DNA of 64,000 bases from Micromonospora sp. Llam0 (GCF_003751085.1 NZ_RJJY01000001.1:1240001-1304000); one strand, 5' to 3'; positions 34,780 through 43,623 are shown, counted from the first letter of the stretch. Made by a program: numbers and translations. The notes: generated from the sequence alone by a model not told the origin.

Positions 34780-35697
34780 TCAGCCGGGCAGGTCACCGGG
34801 CCGGGTCTGCTCGGCGAGGAAGCGCTCCAGCTCCGCGCCGAGCTCGTCGGCGGTCGGCAGCGGCCCGCTGGACTCGGCGAGCAGATTGGTGCCGGCCCGG
34901 CCCCGGGTGAAGCTGTCGTACTGCTCCTCCAGGGCACTGACCAGGGATCCGGCCTCCTCGGTCTGGGCCACCTGCCGGTCGATGTCCTCCCGGACCGCCT
35001 CGGCGGCGGTGTGCAGTTGCTCGGTGGGCAGCAGCAGACCGGTGGTCCGGGAGACGGAGTTGAGCAGCAGTTCGGCGGCGGCCGGGTACTCGGCCTGGGC
35101 CACGTAGTGCGGGACGTGCACGGCGAAGCCGACCGCGTCGTGGCCCTGCTGACCGAGGCGGTACTCCAGCAGGTGCCCGGCGCTGCCCGGCACCTGGACC
35201 CGCTGCAGCCAGGGTTCGTAGCCGCTGATCAGCTCGCGACGGCTGGCGTGTGCGGTGACCCCGGTCGGCCGGGTGTGCGGCACCGCCATCGGGATGGCGT
35301 TCAGCCCGATCGTGGTGCCGACGTTGAACCGGCGGTTCACCTCGATCGCCGCGGCGGTGAACCGTTCCCACTGCAGGTCAGGCTCGGGGCCACCGAGCAG
35401 CAGGAAAGGCGTGCCGGCGTCGTCGCGCATCAGGTGGACCTCGAGCCGGGGCTCCTCGTAGTGCTCCCAGTGGTCCTCGACGAAGAGCATCACCGGTCGG
35501 CGGGACCGGTAGTCGAGCAGCTGGTCGATGTCGAAGGTGGCCACGACCTCGTGCTCGAGGGAGGCGAGCAGGTGTTCACGGGCGAGTCGGGTCGCGTTGC
35601 CGGCGTCGACGAAACCCGTCATCGCCTGGATCAGCACCGGCTGACCGAGCTCGGGCACCTCGTCGACGACGTCGTAGAGCTCGTGTGGGTCGAGCAC
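34780..35697 (-). CDS. PAC2-family protein
   Basis: A 305-residue member of the PAC2 family, relatives of eukaryotic and archaeal proteasome assembly chaperones. In actinobacteria their exact role is not settled. The fold is visible as LIQAMTGFVDAGNATRLAREHLL, then VVATFDID, VMLFVEDHWEHYEEP and a C-terminal coiled helix (VREDIDRQVAQTEEAGSLV, continuing to EEQYDSFTRG). The ribosome binding site decides the start: GAGGAGG touches the TTG at 35706 but is eight bases from the GTG at 35697, so 35697 is used. About 430 bases of gene-free sequence separate it from the divergent transglycosylase-like gene. Confidence 0.85.
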   Translation of the reverse strand: MLDPHELYDVVDEVPELGQPVLIQAMTGFVDAGNATRLAREHLLASLEHEVVATFDIDQLLDYRSRRPVMLFVEDHWEHYEEPRLEVHLMRDDAGTPFLLLGGPEPDLQWERFTAAAIEVNRRFNVGTTIGLNAIPMAVPHTRPTGVTAHASRRELISGYEPWLQRVQVPGSAGHLLEYRLGQQGHDAVGFAVHVPHYVAQAEYPAAAELLLNSVSRTTGLLLPTEQLHTAAEAVREDIDRQVAQTEEAGSLVSALEEQYDSFTRGRAGTNLLAESSGPLPTADELGAELERFLAEQTRPGDLPG

Positions 35698-36132
35698 CGG
35701 GCGCAACCTCCTCAGAACGGTACGGCGGGTACGGCATCTCCAATTGCGGCAACGCTAGTCCCATGCCGGCGCATTCCGGTTTCCGGGCGTCGATCCGACA
35801 CGGTGGACTACTTACGGTTCGGTAGCGGACACGACAAGTCAACTATTGCTGGTCGGCTCCTGGCTGTCCGGGGGATGTCGCATCCGGCGGGACGGATGAC
35901 GCCCGCTGGCCGGACGGGGGAGTGGTGGGGTGCGGCGGGAGGTGATCAATTAATGGGTGATAAATACCGCAGTAAACGGTGAAGAGCGAAATTTCGTTTA
36001 CCGGTGGTTTGACGTGATCGGCCGGTCGTGCCGACGCCGCTGAGGGATCGTCCGATTACCTGACGAAAGAATGTGGCACCCATCACAAAATCACCCTAGG
36101 TAATCGGGGTTTGGTCTGCCTAGCCTCGTCGA
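35698..36132. other. divergent intergenic region with two inverted repeats
   Basis: This 435-base region between PAC2 and the transglycosylase-like gene is clearly more AT-rich from 35940 to 36110 than its surroundings. GTAAACG and CGTTTAC form a 7-bp stem around 35973-36002. CCGATTACCT (36052-36061) and AGGTAATCGG (36098-36107) form a perfect 10-bp inverted repeat ending about 26 bases before the ATG at 36133. These could be operators or leader structures. I looked for the ydaO (c-di-AMP) riboswitch known upstream of some cell-wall hydrolase genes and did not find its core. Confidence 0.55.
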
Positions 36133-37101
36133 ATGCCTGACGACGACACCACAAGGAGCGAGGACACCACCCTGAGTCGCGATGACCGTTTGGCTGATGT
36201 CCCCTCGGACAGCACGTCGACCGGTGCGACCCGGGCCGTCGCCCGGTGGGAGCGCCTTCGCAACCGGCTACCCGCCCTGCCGTACCCACACTCCACCCGG
36301 CCAACCTTCCAATCGCTCGGAACCACCCTGCGTCACCGTCCGGGTGCCCGGACGGCGCTGGCTGCCGCCGTCGTCTGCGCCCTCGGCGTGGTCGCGGCGG
36401 TCGAGTCGACCGCCGAGGCACCGGAGACGACCGGGCCGGCTCCGGCCGCCGCCGAGGCCGACCTGCAGCGCCGGGCCGATGCCGCGGACGGTGCGTCCCG
36501 GGCCCAGCGTCCCGAGCCCGGTAACGGGGATCCGGCGGCTGCTGCGGCAGCCCGGGCCGCTGAGGCCACCGAACCGGCACCGGCCGACCCGGACGTCGCT
36601 GCGGCGGCGGAGCCCACCGAGACCGCCGAGCCCACCCCGGAACCGACCTCGACCACCGTCGCCCCGGTCGCCGGACTGTCCCAGGTGCAGATGGACAACG
36701 CCACGGCCATCGTCGACGCCGGCCTGGCGTTGCAGATGCCGCGCCGGGGCATGGTGATCGCGGTGGCCACCGCGATGCAGGAGTCGACCCTGCTCAACCG
36801 GGCCAGCGAGGTGCTGCCGGAGTCCAAGAACTACCCGCACCAGGGCACCGGCTGGGACCACGACTCGGTCGGGCTGTTCCAGCAGCGCACCAGCACCGGC
36901 TGGGGCGCGGTGGCCGACCTGATGAACCCCACCTACTCGGCGACCCAGTTCTACCTCGCCCTGCAACGGGTAGCCGGCTGGGAACAGCTGCCGTTGACCG
37001 TCGCCGCCCAGGCGGTGCAGGTCTCGGCGTATCCGGGGCACTACGCCCAGCATGAGGCCGCCGCCGACGCCGTGGTCACCGCAGTCCTCGCGGCCCGCTG
37101 A
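36133..37101 (+). CDS. membrane-anchored transglycosylase-like protein
   Basis: A 322-residue protein likely to act on peptidoglycan. Residues 1-70 are cytoplasmic and polar, one membrane helix follows (ALAAAVVCALGVVAAVES), then an extracellular Ala/Pro/Glu/Thr-rich linker (ETAEPTPEPTSTTVAPVAG). The last 130 residues form a lysozyme-like domain with VIAVATAMQESTLLN, carrying the probable catalytic Glu, and DSVGLFQQRTSTGWG, a pattern typical of actinobacterial SLT/resuscitation-type domains. The start at 36133 has no strong ribosome binding site and may be a leaderless or near-leaderless start. Confidence 0.8.
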   Translation: MPDDDTTRSEDTTLSRDDRLADVPSDSTSTGATRAVARWERLRNRLPALPYPHSTRPTFQSLGTTLRHRPGARTALAAAVVCALGVVAAVESTAEAPETTGPAPAAAEADLQRRADAADGASRAQRPEPGNGDPAAAAAARAAEATEPAPADPDVAAAAEPTETAEPTPEPTSTTVAPVAGLSQVQMDNATAIVDAGLALQMPRRGMVIAVATAMQESTLLNRASEVLPESKNYPHQGTGWDHDSVGLFQQRTSTGWGAVADLMNPTYSATQFYLALQRVAGWEQLPLTVAAQAVQVSAYPGHYAQHEAAADAVVTAVLAAR

Positions 37102-37164
37102 GCATCGCCTGTCCCGATATTACCGACCCGCTGACCGACCGGAACCGGTCACGCCCTTCGACGT

Positions 37165-37215
37165 CGTACGCCGCCAGCGGCCCTGGTCACCCGGCCAGGC
37201 CGCTGGCGGCGTACG
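37165..37215. terminator. 18-bp hairpin spanning the stop codon of the SGNH gene
   Basis: CGTACGCCGCCAGCGGCC (37165-37182) and its exact complement at 37198-37215 form a stem with a 15-base loop. The TGA of the SGNH hydrolase (37187-37189) lies in the loop and its last nine codons form one arm. It lies between convergent genes and should terminate both. Confidence 0.8.
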
Positions 37216-38044
37216 CCACCTCGGCCAGCAGGTTCTGTCCGTCGGTGTCCGGGTGGAAGTAGTCCAGCCGGTTCAACTGGTCCACAGTGAACCGGGTGTC
37301 GTGCACCGCTCCGTCGTCGAACCGGCACCGGTCGCCGTGCGCCCGGCAGGCCCCGGCCAGTTCCCGGTTGTACGCCGCGACCCGGTCGCGGACCGCCGCC
37401 CGGCGCTGTGTCGCGGCCTCGTCGGTCGCCGTCGCATCGGCCAGCAGCGACGGACACACGCCACGGTCCCAGGCCCGCACCACCCGCTCCTCGCCGTGCC
37501 CGATCTCCCACAGCCGGTACAGGTCGGGGATGCTCAACACCAGGACCTCCGCCTGCGGCAGCCCGTCGCCCAGCACCCGCAGGGCCCGGTCGACGTCGTC
37601 ACGGAACGCGGCCGCCGGGGTCATGTCCTGTGGCGTCGCCCGGCACGCGTCGTTCGCGCCGATCAGCACCGTCACGTACTGGGCCGAGACGTCCACCGCC
37701 GACGCGGCCTGGTCGGCCAGCGCCGCCGCCCGCGCCCCCGGCACCGAGAAGTCGTGCTCCTGCCCGTTCATTGCCGGGTTGACCTCGGCGATCCGCTGGT
37801 AGAGGCTATCCACCCGGAAACCGTCGCCGGTGGACCACGAGTTGCGCCGGCAACTGGTCAGCAGGACGCAGGATCCGTACCCGGCGGTGATCGAGTCGCC
37901 GAGCGCGGCCATCGACGACGGCAGGTCGGTGCTCGGTGGCGGGGGTGAGGTCGCGCCCGGCTCGCCGCCGTCCTCGCCGGCTTCGCAGGCCAGCGCCACC
38001 AGGGCGCAGACGGCGGCGGCACCGGCCACCCAACGTCGGTGCAT
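37187..38044 (-). CDS. SGNH/GDSL-family lipoprotein hydrolase
   Basis: A 285-residue secreted esterase or lipase-like enzyme. The N-terminus is a lipoprotein signal (VAGAAAVCALVALACEAG, with the lipobox Cys), so it should be anchored outside the membrane. SGNH blocks are visible: ALGDSITAGYGS (Ser), VPGARAAAL (Gly), VLIGANDAC (Asn) and LDYFHPDTDG (Asp-x-x-His). Three Cys pairs fit an exported protein. The ATG at 38044 starts 38 bases after the reductase stop, so it could be the last gene of the KAS III operon and act on its product, for example as an acyl hydrolase or transferase. That link is inference. Confidence 0.88.
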   Translation of the reverse strand: MHRRWVAGAAAVCALVALACEAGEDGGEPGATSPPPPSTDLPSSMAALGDSITAGYGSCVLLTSCRRNSWSTGDGFRVDSLYQRIAEVNPAMNGQEHDFSVPGARAAALADQAASAVDVSAQYVTVLIGANDACRATPQDMTPAAAFRDDVDRALRVLGDGLPQAEVLVLSIPDLYRLWEIGHGEERVVRAWDRGVCPSLLADATATDEAATQRRAAVRDRVAAYNRELAGACRAHGDRCRFDDGAVHDTRFTVDQLNRLDYFHPDTDGQNLLAEVAYAASGLAG

Positions 38045-38082
38045 CCGGACCTCCAACGCAGCGGAAAGCGACGGCAGGGTAA

Positions 38083-39069
38083 CTATATGCGTCGGCGTGG
38101 ATCTGGCGACAGCCACCGGGCCGCACCGGTCGACAGCTCCGCACCGATCGACAGCTCCGCCAGGAAATCGGGCAGGGCCCGCCGGGGCACCCACCCCTGG
38201 CCGTAGGCCCGGCCCAGATCCAGCACCGTGCCGTACGCCAACTGCTCCACCGCGTACCTCGTCAGTCGGCCGGTGCCCGGCACCCCCAGCCGGGCCGCGC
38301 CGCCGGCCAGCGCCGCCGCGCCCAGCGCCACCGGCACCGGCACCCGCAGCGGTCGCGCCGGCCGCCCGGCCGCCGCCAGCACCCCGGTCACCACGGCGTC
38401 GCGTGAGTACGGTGCCGCGTCGGCCACGTTGTACGGACCCGGTGGCCAGCGCAGCGCCGCCAGGCACGCGTCGGCCAGGTTCTCCACCGCCGTCAGGCTC
38501 ATCGCGACGTCCGGACCGGGCAGCGGCACCCGACCCCGTCGGACCGCAGCCAGCAGCCGGGGCAGCAGATGCGGGTCGCCGGCCCCGTAGACCGCCCGGG
38601 GCCGCAGCACCACCGCACCGGCCGCCAGCGCCAGCCGCTCCCCGTCGGCCTTGGTCCGCCCGTACCCGGTGCGCTGGCCGTCGGTCGGGTGATCCTCCCG
38701 GATCGCGGCGCGATGCCGACCCGGTCGGTAGACGCTGGCGCTGCTCACCCAGACCACCGGCCGGTCGGCCGCCGCTCGCAGCAGCCGGGCCGTGCCCGCC
38801 ACGTTCACCGCGTGGTACGCGGCCTCCGCCGCCGCGCCGGCCGGTGGATCCCCGACCGCCGCCGCCAGATGCACGACGACGTCGACGCCCCGCAGATCCG
38901 GCAGCTCCCGGCCGGCGTCCCACGGCACGTGCCGGCCCACCGGGCCGGGTCGGCGGCCCACCGCCACCACCTCGGCGCCGGCTGCGGCGGCTGCCCGCGC
39001 CACCGCCGACCCGCAGAAGCCGCTGGCCCCGGTCACCGCGATCCGCAGCCCGGCCAGCCGGGTGTTCAC
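38083..39069 (-). CDS. NAD-dependent epimerase/reductase, OleD-like
   Basis: A 328-residue extended SDR. The nucleotide motif is IAVTGASGFCGSAVARA, the catalytic pair is in TGYGRTKADGE (YxxxK), and VVWVSSASVYRPG carries the catalytic Ser/Thr. With the KAS III and ANL ligase of the same operon it fits OleD/LstD, which reduces a 2-alkyl-3-ketoacid to the beta-hydroxy acid. Other extended SDRs would look similar. The GTG at 39069 overlaps the P450 stop (GTGA), so translation is coupled. A short duplication near the C-terminus (AELSIGAELSTGA) is seen. Confidence 0.8.
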   Translation of the reverse strand: MNTRLAGLRIAVTGASGFCGSAVARAAAAAGAEVVAVGRRPGPVGRHVPWDAGRELPDLRGVDVVVHLAAAVGDPPAGAAAEAAYHAVNVAGTARLLRAAADRPVVWVSSASVYRPGRHRAAIREDHPTDGQRTGYGRTKADGERLALAAGAVVLRPRAVYGAGDPHLLPRLLAAVRRGRVPLPGPDVAMSLTAVENLADACLAALRWPPGPYNVADAAPYSRDAVVTGVLAAAGRPARPLRVPVPVALGAAALAGGAARLGVPGTGRLTRYAVEQLAYGTVLDLGRAYGQGWVPRRALPDFLAELSIGAELSTGAARWLSPDPRRRI

Positions 39070-40199
39070 CGGGTCGCCCGGACCGTCAACCGGGCCCAGC
39101 CCGGCAGCGCCGACCGCCGGTCCACCCGCGCCCCGGTCACCACCGGCCGGTACGGCGCCAGTGCGGCGAGCACGTCGTCGAGTTGGGCGTGGGCCAGCCG
39201 GGCGCCCGGGCAGTGGTGCGGGCCGGTGCCGAACACCAGATGGCCGACCGCCGCCGGCACCGGCGCGTCCGGATCCGGGTGCGGCGCACCAGCGCGGGCC
39301 GCGTGCCGGGCGACCAGCAGCAGCCGGTCGCCGGGCCGCAGCCGGGTACTGGCCCGCAGCGGCCGGGTGTCGGCCAGTTCGGCGGCGTCGGCCACCACCC
39401 GGGGCAGCACCGGGCTCGGCGCGGTCACCCGCAGCAGCTCCGCCACCAGCGCGGTCCGCGAATCGGCGCGGTCCGCCGCCGGCCACAGCCGGTCGTCGGC
39501 GCACCAGGCGACGGCCCGGGGGATCGCCGCCACCGTCGTGTTGATCGAGGCGACGGCCAGCATGCCGGCTCGGGCGGCCTCGTCCGCCGGCCCGCCGAGC
39601 AGCCGGGTCAGCTCGGCGGCGGCCGACGCGGTGGCGGCGCGGTCCCGGCGGGCCCGGCCCGGCCAGCGCAGCCCGGGCAGATGCCCCCGGGCGGCGAGCG
39701 CCGCAGCGGACCGGGCCGCGGCGGTCAACGCGTGCGCCGGCACCGACACGTCCAGCATCGCGGCGGTGCTCGCCCCGGACAGCTCGGCCACCAGGTCGAC
39801 GACGTCCACCTCGGCCCCGTCGCCCAGTGGTGCCAGCCGCCGCCGCAGCACGTCCAACCAGACCGGCCGTAGCCGGGCGACCCCGTCGGCGCCGAACCCC
39901 GACGCGGCACCCCGGCGGGTCCGCCGGTGCCCGGCGCCGTCCTGGTCGAACAGGAATCCGTCGCCGCCGGTGGCCCGCCGCGCCGCCCCGGCGGTGGTCC
40001 GCTCGGCCGAGCGGTCCAACGGGACCCGACGCAGCGCGTCGGCGAACGGCACCGCGTCGTGCACCAGCACGATGCGGCCGATCCGGCGCACCGGCGCGCG
40101 TCGGGTCGCCGCCAGCAGGGCGAACAGCACCGGATGGCTGCCCAGGTAGACCCACCGGTCCCGGCGGCGGCCCCGCCGGGCCGGGCGCGGCTCAACCAT
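39066..40199 (-). CDS. cytochrome P450
   Basis: A 377-residue P450, slightly short for the class. The haem-binding loop is VFGTGPHHCPGARLAHAQL with the axial Cys. The I-helix, normally AGxxT, is seen only as MLAVASINTTVAAI, and the ExxR region appears as LVAELLRVTAPSPVLPRVV, so oxygen activation could be unusual. It probably hydroxylates or oxidises the lipid made by the operon. It overlaps the ligase gene by eight bases upstream and the reductase gene by four bases downstream. No ferredoxin gene is near, so electrons would come from elsewhere. Confidence 0.85.
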   Translation of the reverse strand: MVEPRPARRGRRRDRWVYLGSHPVLFALLAATRRAPVRRIGRIVLVHDAVPFADALRRVPLDRSAERTTAGAARRATGGDGFLFDQDGAGHRRTRRGAASGFGADGVARLRPVWLDVLRRRLAPLGDGAEVDVVDLVAELSGASTAAMLDVSVPAHALTAAARSAAALAARGHLPGLRWPGRARRDRAATASAAAELTRLLGGPADEAARAGMLAVASINTTVAAIPRAVAWCADDRLWPAADRADSRTALVAELLRVTAPSPVLPRVVADAAELADTRPLRASTRLRPGDRLLLVARHAARAGAPHPDPDAPVPAAVGHLVFGTGPHHCPGARLAHAQLDDVLAALAPYRPVVTGARVDRRSALPGWARLTVRATR

Positions 40200-41658
40200 C
40201 GCGGGCCACCCGCGCCGCCACCTGCGCCGCCGCCCGCCGGTCCGGCTTGCGGGACCGACCGGCCAGCGGAACCCGTGCGAACATCACCCGGTCCGGGCGG
40301 GCGGACCCCATCCGGTCCAGCACCGGCCGCAACGCCGCCCGCAGCCGGGCCCGGTCGGCGCCCGGCTCCGGCTGCACCACGGCCACCAGCCGTTCGTCAC
40401 CGTCGTCGGCCGGCACGCCGACCAGCACCGCCAGCGCCACCCCCGGTGCGTGCAACGCCGGCTCGTACAGCCCCGGGTAGATGTTCTCCGCCGCCCGCAG
40501 CACCATGTCCTTGCACCGGCCGGCGAGCACCAGCCGGTCGCCGTCGAGCCGGCCGACGTCGCCGGTGGCCACCTCGGCCATCGGCGGTTCACCGAGGTAC
40601 CGGTCCGCCTGCCCCGCACCGGACAGCCACACCTGCCCGGTGTCGTCGACCCGGGCGGACACCCCGGGCAGCGGCCGGCCCACCAGGTCCCCGTCGGCGG
40701 CGTACCCGCGCTTGTCGGCCTCCTCCACGGCGGCGGCCGGGAACAGCTCGGTCAGCGCGTACACCCCGTACGCCCGGTCCGCGCCGGCCCGCTTGACCCG
40801 GCCCAGCAGGGCGGCGCTGACCGGGGCCGAACCGCTGAACACCTGCCCGGTCAGCCGGGGCGAGTGGTCGAGCACCGCGCGTAGCTGCGGCGGTGTCAGG
40901 TACGTCGCCTGCGGCCGCAGCCGGGTCAGTTGCCGGGCCAGCAGCGCCGGCGGCCGGTCCGGCAACGCCACCGGCGCGCCGGCTGCCAACGCCGGCACCA
41001 GCACGAAGAACGTGCCGCCCAGCACCGGTGCGTCCGGCTGCGGGCCGACCAGCCCGGTGACCGCTCGCATCCCGGCGGACAACCCGGACCGGGTGTGCAC
41101 CACCGCCCGGGGCCGGCTGGTCGTCCCCGAGGTGAAGACGATCACCGCGTCACCGTCGCCGTCGAACGCCGCCGGCGGCGGGCCGGCACTCGCCGGCAGC
41201 GCCGGCGCGCAGCCCGGCAACCGGCGGCCGACCGTACGGACCGGGGCGATCCGCGTCAGGTCCGGCAACGCCAGATGCGCGCGGCGGGCCAGCGGGCCGG
41301 CCCAACCGGCCACCGCCTGCGCCGCCGCGTCGGCCAGCACCAACGCCGGCTCGGCCACGGCGAGCCGGGCGGTCAGCACATCCGGGCCGGCCGTCGGATC
41401 CAGCACCGCCACCCGCACCCCCAGGTGGTACGCGGCCAGCAGCACCGCCAGCGACCGGGGGCCCGGGCGTACCGCCAGACCGAGGGTGTCCCCGGCGGCG
41501 AGCCCGTGCCGGGCCAGCGCGGCGGTGTACCGGTCGGTGAGATTGGTCAGGTCACCGGTGGTGGCCCGGACCCGGGACCGGCCGGTCAACGCCGTGGCGG
41601 TCAACACCGCCGGTCGGTGCGGGTCGGCGCGCAGCACCATGGCGAGGCGGTCCAGCAT
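40192..41658 (-). CDS. ANL-superfamily acyl-CoA/AMP ligase, OleC-like candidate
   Basis: A 488-residue adenylate-forming enzyme. Motif A3 is VIVFTSGTTSRPRAVVHT, A5 is YGVYALTELFP, the hinge is LAGRCKDMVLRAAENIYPG, and the C-terminal catalytic Lys is in GRSRKPDRRAAA. In the company of KAS III and an OleD-like reductase it is a candidate beta-lactone synthetase (OleC, LstC type), which adenylates a beta-hydroxy acid and closes the ring; an ordinary fatty acyl-AMP or CoA ligase is the main alternative. The C-terminal domain is short. It starts 28 bases after the glycosyltransferase and overlaps the P450. Confidence 0.82.
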   Translation of the reverse strand: MLDRLAMVLRADPHRPAVLTATALTGRSRVRATTGDLTNLTDRYTAALARHGLAAGDTLGLAVRPGPRSLAVLLAAYHLGVRVAVLDPTAGPDVLTARLAVAEPALVLADAAAQAVAGWAGPLARRAHLALPDLTRIAPVRTVGRRLPGCAPALPASAGPPPAAFDGDGDAVIVFTSGTTSRPRAVVHTRSGLSAGMRAVTGLVGPQPDAPVLGGTFFVLVPALAAGAPVALPDRPPALLARQLTRLRPQATYLTPPQLRAVLDHSPRLTGQVFSGSAPVSAALLGRVKRAGADRAYGVYALTELFPAAAVEEADKRGYAADGDLVGRPLPGVSARVDDTGQVWLSGAGQADRYLGEPPMAEVATGDVGRLDGDRLVLAGRCKDMVLRAAENIYPGLYEPALHAPGVALAVLVGVPADDGDERLVAVVQPEPGADRARLRAALRPVLDRMGSARPDRVMFARVPLAGRSRKPDRRAAAQVAARVARDG

Positions 41659-41686
41659 CAGTCGCGGTCCTTCCCGGTCGGCGGCG

Positions 41687-42475
41687 TCACCGCGGGTCCT
41701 CGGTCAACGGGCCAGCACCCCGGTCCAGGTACCAGGCGGCGGTGCGGCGCAGGCCGTACGCCCGCAGCCGCCGGGTCGAGTTCTCCACCACCATGTCCCG
41801 GCGGTGGATGATCGCCGACGTGGTGCGGCGTACCCGGTTGAGGAAGGTCCGGTCGGTCGGCGACGGCCGCCGTGGCATGCCCCCGCAGGCCTGGTACAGC
41901 TCGGCGGTGACCGCCATGTTGTTGCCGGCGTGCATCCGGTAGGGCGCCAGGTAGCCGTCGGCGCGTCGGTGCGCCGGGCGCAGCCGCCCGAACGTCGCGG
42001 CGAGCAGCACCAGCACCCGGAACCCGGCCCGGCCGACCGGGCCGTGTTCGTCGCGGCGGGCCCGGATCGCGCCGCAGACCAGCCCGGCCCCGCCGGCCAG
42101 GCCGGCACGTGCCGCCGCCACCCAGCCGGGCCGCGGCAGACAGTCCGCGTCGGTACGGGCCAGCCACTGGGCGCCGTGCGTGATGGCGTACCGGAAACCG
42201 GTGTCGACCGCGGCGCCGACGCCCTTGCACGGTTCGTGCAGCAGCCGCACCGGAAACGGCGCGGCCGCGGCGAACCGCTCGACCACGGCGGCGGTGCCGT
42301 CGGTGGAGCCGTTGTCGACCACGACCAGGGTGAAGTCCCGATCGGTCTGGTCGGCCAGCGCGGCCAACGTCGCACCGATCCGGGCCTGCTCCTGGTACGC
42401 CGGCACCACCACCCACAGCGGCCCGGTGCCGGCCGCCGCCGGTGCGGCGGGTGGCTGCTCGACCGCCCGGGTCAA
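41687..42475 (-). CDS. family 2 glycosyltransferase
   Basis: A 262-residue GT-A glycosyltransferase. The nucleotide-sugar region is VVVPAYQEQARIGATLAAL with LVVVDNGSTDGTAAVV, and the metal-binding DxD appears as ARTDADCLPRPGW. No membrane helix follows, so it should be cytoplasmic or peripheral. It probably adds a sugar to the lipid product of the operon. The start is a TTG at 42475 that overlaps the KAS III stop (TTGA), a coupling arrangement that favours this otherwise rare start codon. Confidence 0.85.
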   Translation of the reverse strand: MTRAVEQPPAAPAAAGTGPLWVVVPAYQEQARIGATLAALADQTDRDFTLVVVDNGSTDGTAAVVERFAAAAPFPVRLLHEPCKGVGAAVDTGFRYAITHGAQWLARTDADCLPRPGWVAAARAGLAGGAGLVCGAIRARRDEHGPVGRAGFRVLVLLAATFGRLRPAHRRADGYLAPYRMHAGNNMAVTAELYQACGGMPRRPSPTDRTFLNRVRRTTSAIIHRRDMVVENSTRRLRAYGLRRTAAWYLDRGAGPLTEDPR

Positions 42476-43500
42476 GGCTTCTCCCAGACCATCGTCATCA
42501 CGCTGACCCCGCCACCCAGACCGATCGCCAGCACCCGGTCACCGCTGCGCAGCCCGGCGTCGACCCGGGCCAGCTGCACCCCGAGCGTGGCGCTGGCCAG
42601 GTTGCCCAGCTCGTCGACGGTGACCTCCAGCTTCTCCTTCGGCACCCCGGTGACCTCGATGAAGCGTTCCAGGTACGGCACGCTGACCTGGTGCACCAGG
42701 ACACGTTCGTAGTCGACCCAGTCCCAGCCGGTGCGCCGCCGCACCCGGTCCAGGATGTCGGTGCCGATCCGTTCGAAGACCGACCGCAGGGCGTGCCCGT
42801 CGCCGTGGAAGTAGGTGTGCTCGTCACCGCGCGGGTGGCGGGAGCCACCGCCGAAGATGCCACCGACCGACCAGTGCCCGGACCGGGTCTCGGTGTCGAC
42901 GTCGACGATCCCGCCGCGCCGGACCGGCTCGACCAGCACCGCCGCCCCGCCGTCGCCGAAGGTGTAGCCGGCGAACGACGACCGGGCCTGCGCCATGCTG
43001 TCCAGCCGGGGACGCATCACCCGGGTCGGGGTCTCGCCGGTGACGACCAGCGCCCGCCGCGCCCGACCGGCGACGATCATCGACCGGGCCAGGTCGATGC
43101 CGTTGATGAAGCTGTTGCAGGCGTTGCTGACGTCGACCGCGTGCGCCGAGCCGCCCAGCTCGGCCTGGACGATGTGCGCGGTCGCCGGTTCGACCATGTC
43201 CCGGCTGGCCGAGGCGAACAGCAGCAGGTCGACGTCGTCGCAGGAGCGCCCGGCGGCGTCGAGCGCCCGCCGGGCGGCCCGCACCGCGAAGGTCGAGGCG
43301 TACTCGTCGGCTGCGGCGACCCGACGCTGTCCGATCCCGGTCATCGTGGCGAACAGCCCGGGTGGCAGCACGACGTCGCTGGCGGCGGCGACGCGGTCCT
43401 GCAGGTCGGCGGTGGTGAGGGTACGGTCGGGCAGGCTGACGCCGACCCCGGTGATGCCGACCCGGGCGACGGGCCACTCCGGTCGCGACGAAACGTTCAT
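42472..43500 (-). CDS. KAS III-family condensing enzyme, OleA-like candidate
   Basis: A 342-residue thiolase-fold enzyme. The catalytic Cys is in AVDVSNACNSFINGID, the His in RVLVHQVSVPYLERF, and the Asn in VDELGNLASATLGVQLA, so the FabH/OleA triad is complete. FabH makes short beta-ketoacyl-ACP, while OleA and LstA/B join two long acyl-CoAs in the first step of olefin or beta-lactone formation. The operon partners favour the second role, but sequence alone does not prove it. It is the first gene of the minus-strand operon; the 123 bases to the divergent DUF6343 gene should hold the promoter. Confidence 0.85.
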   Translation of the reverse strand: MNVSSRPEWPVARVGITGVGVSLPDRTLTTADLQDRVAAASDVVLPPGLFATMTGIGQRRVAAADEYASTFAVRAARRALDAAGRSCDDVDLLLFASASRDMVEPATAHIVQAELGGSAHAVDVSNACNSFINGIDLARSMIVAGRARRALVVTGETPTRVMRPRLDSMAQARSSFAGYTFGDGGAAVLVEPVRRGGIVDVDTETRSGHWSVGGIFGGGSRHPRGDEHTYFHGDGHALRSVFERIGTDILDRVRRRTGWDWVDYERVLVHQVSVPYLERFIEVTGVPKEKLEVTVDELGNLASATLGVQLARVDAGLRSGDRVLAIGLGGGVSVMTMVWEKP

Positions 43501-43623
43501 CGGTTCAGCTTCCTGCCGGACCGGGCCGGTCCGGATGAGTAGGGGTGCTCAGCCCGACCTGGTGGTGCGGGCCGGCGTCGGTGGCGAGGTTACGGCCCGG
43601 TGTCTGCCGGGTACAGCCCGGGG

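Noticed and set aside
35698..36132. c-di-AMP (ydaO) riboswitch before the transglycosylase-like gene
   Set aside because: The conserved core and pseudoknot sequences are not visible. Only simple inverted repeats are present.
38083..40155. 690-codon frame running through the reductase and P450
   Set aside because: Only the part after the GTG at 39069 has SDR motifs; the upstream part is a shifted shadow of the P450 gene, whose haem motif is clear in the other frame.
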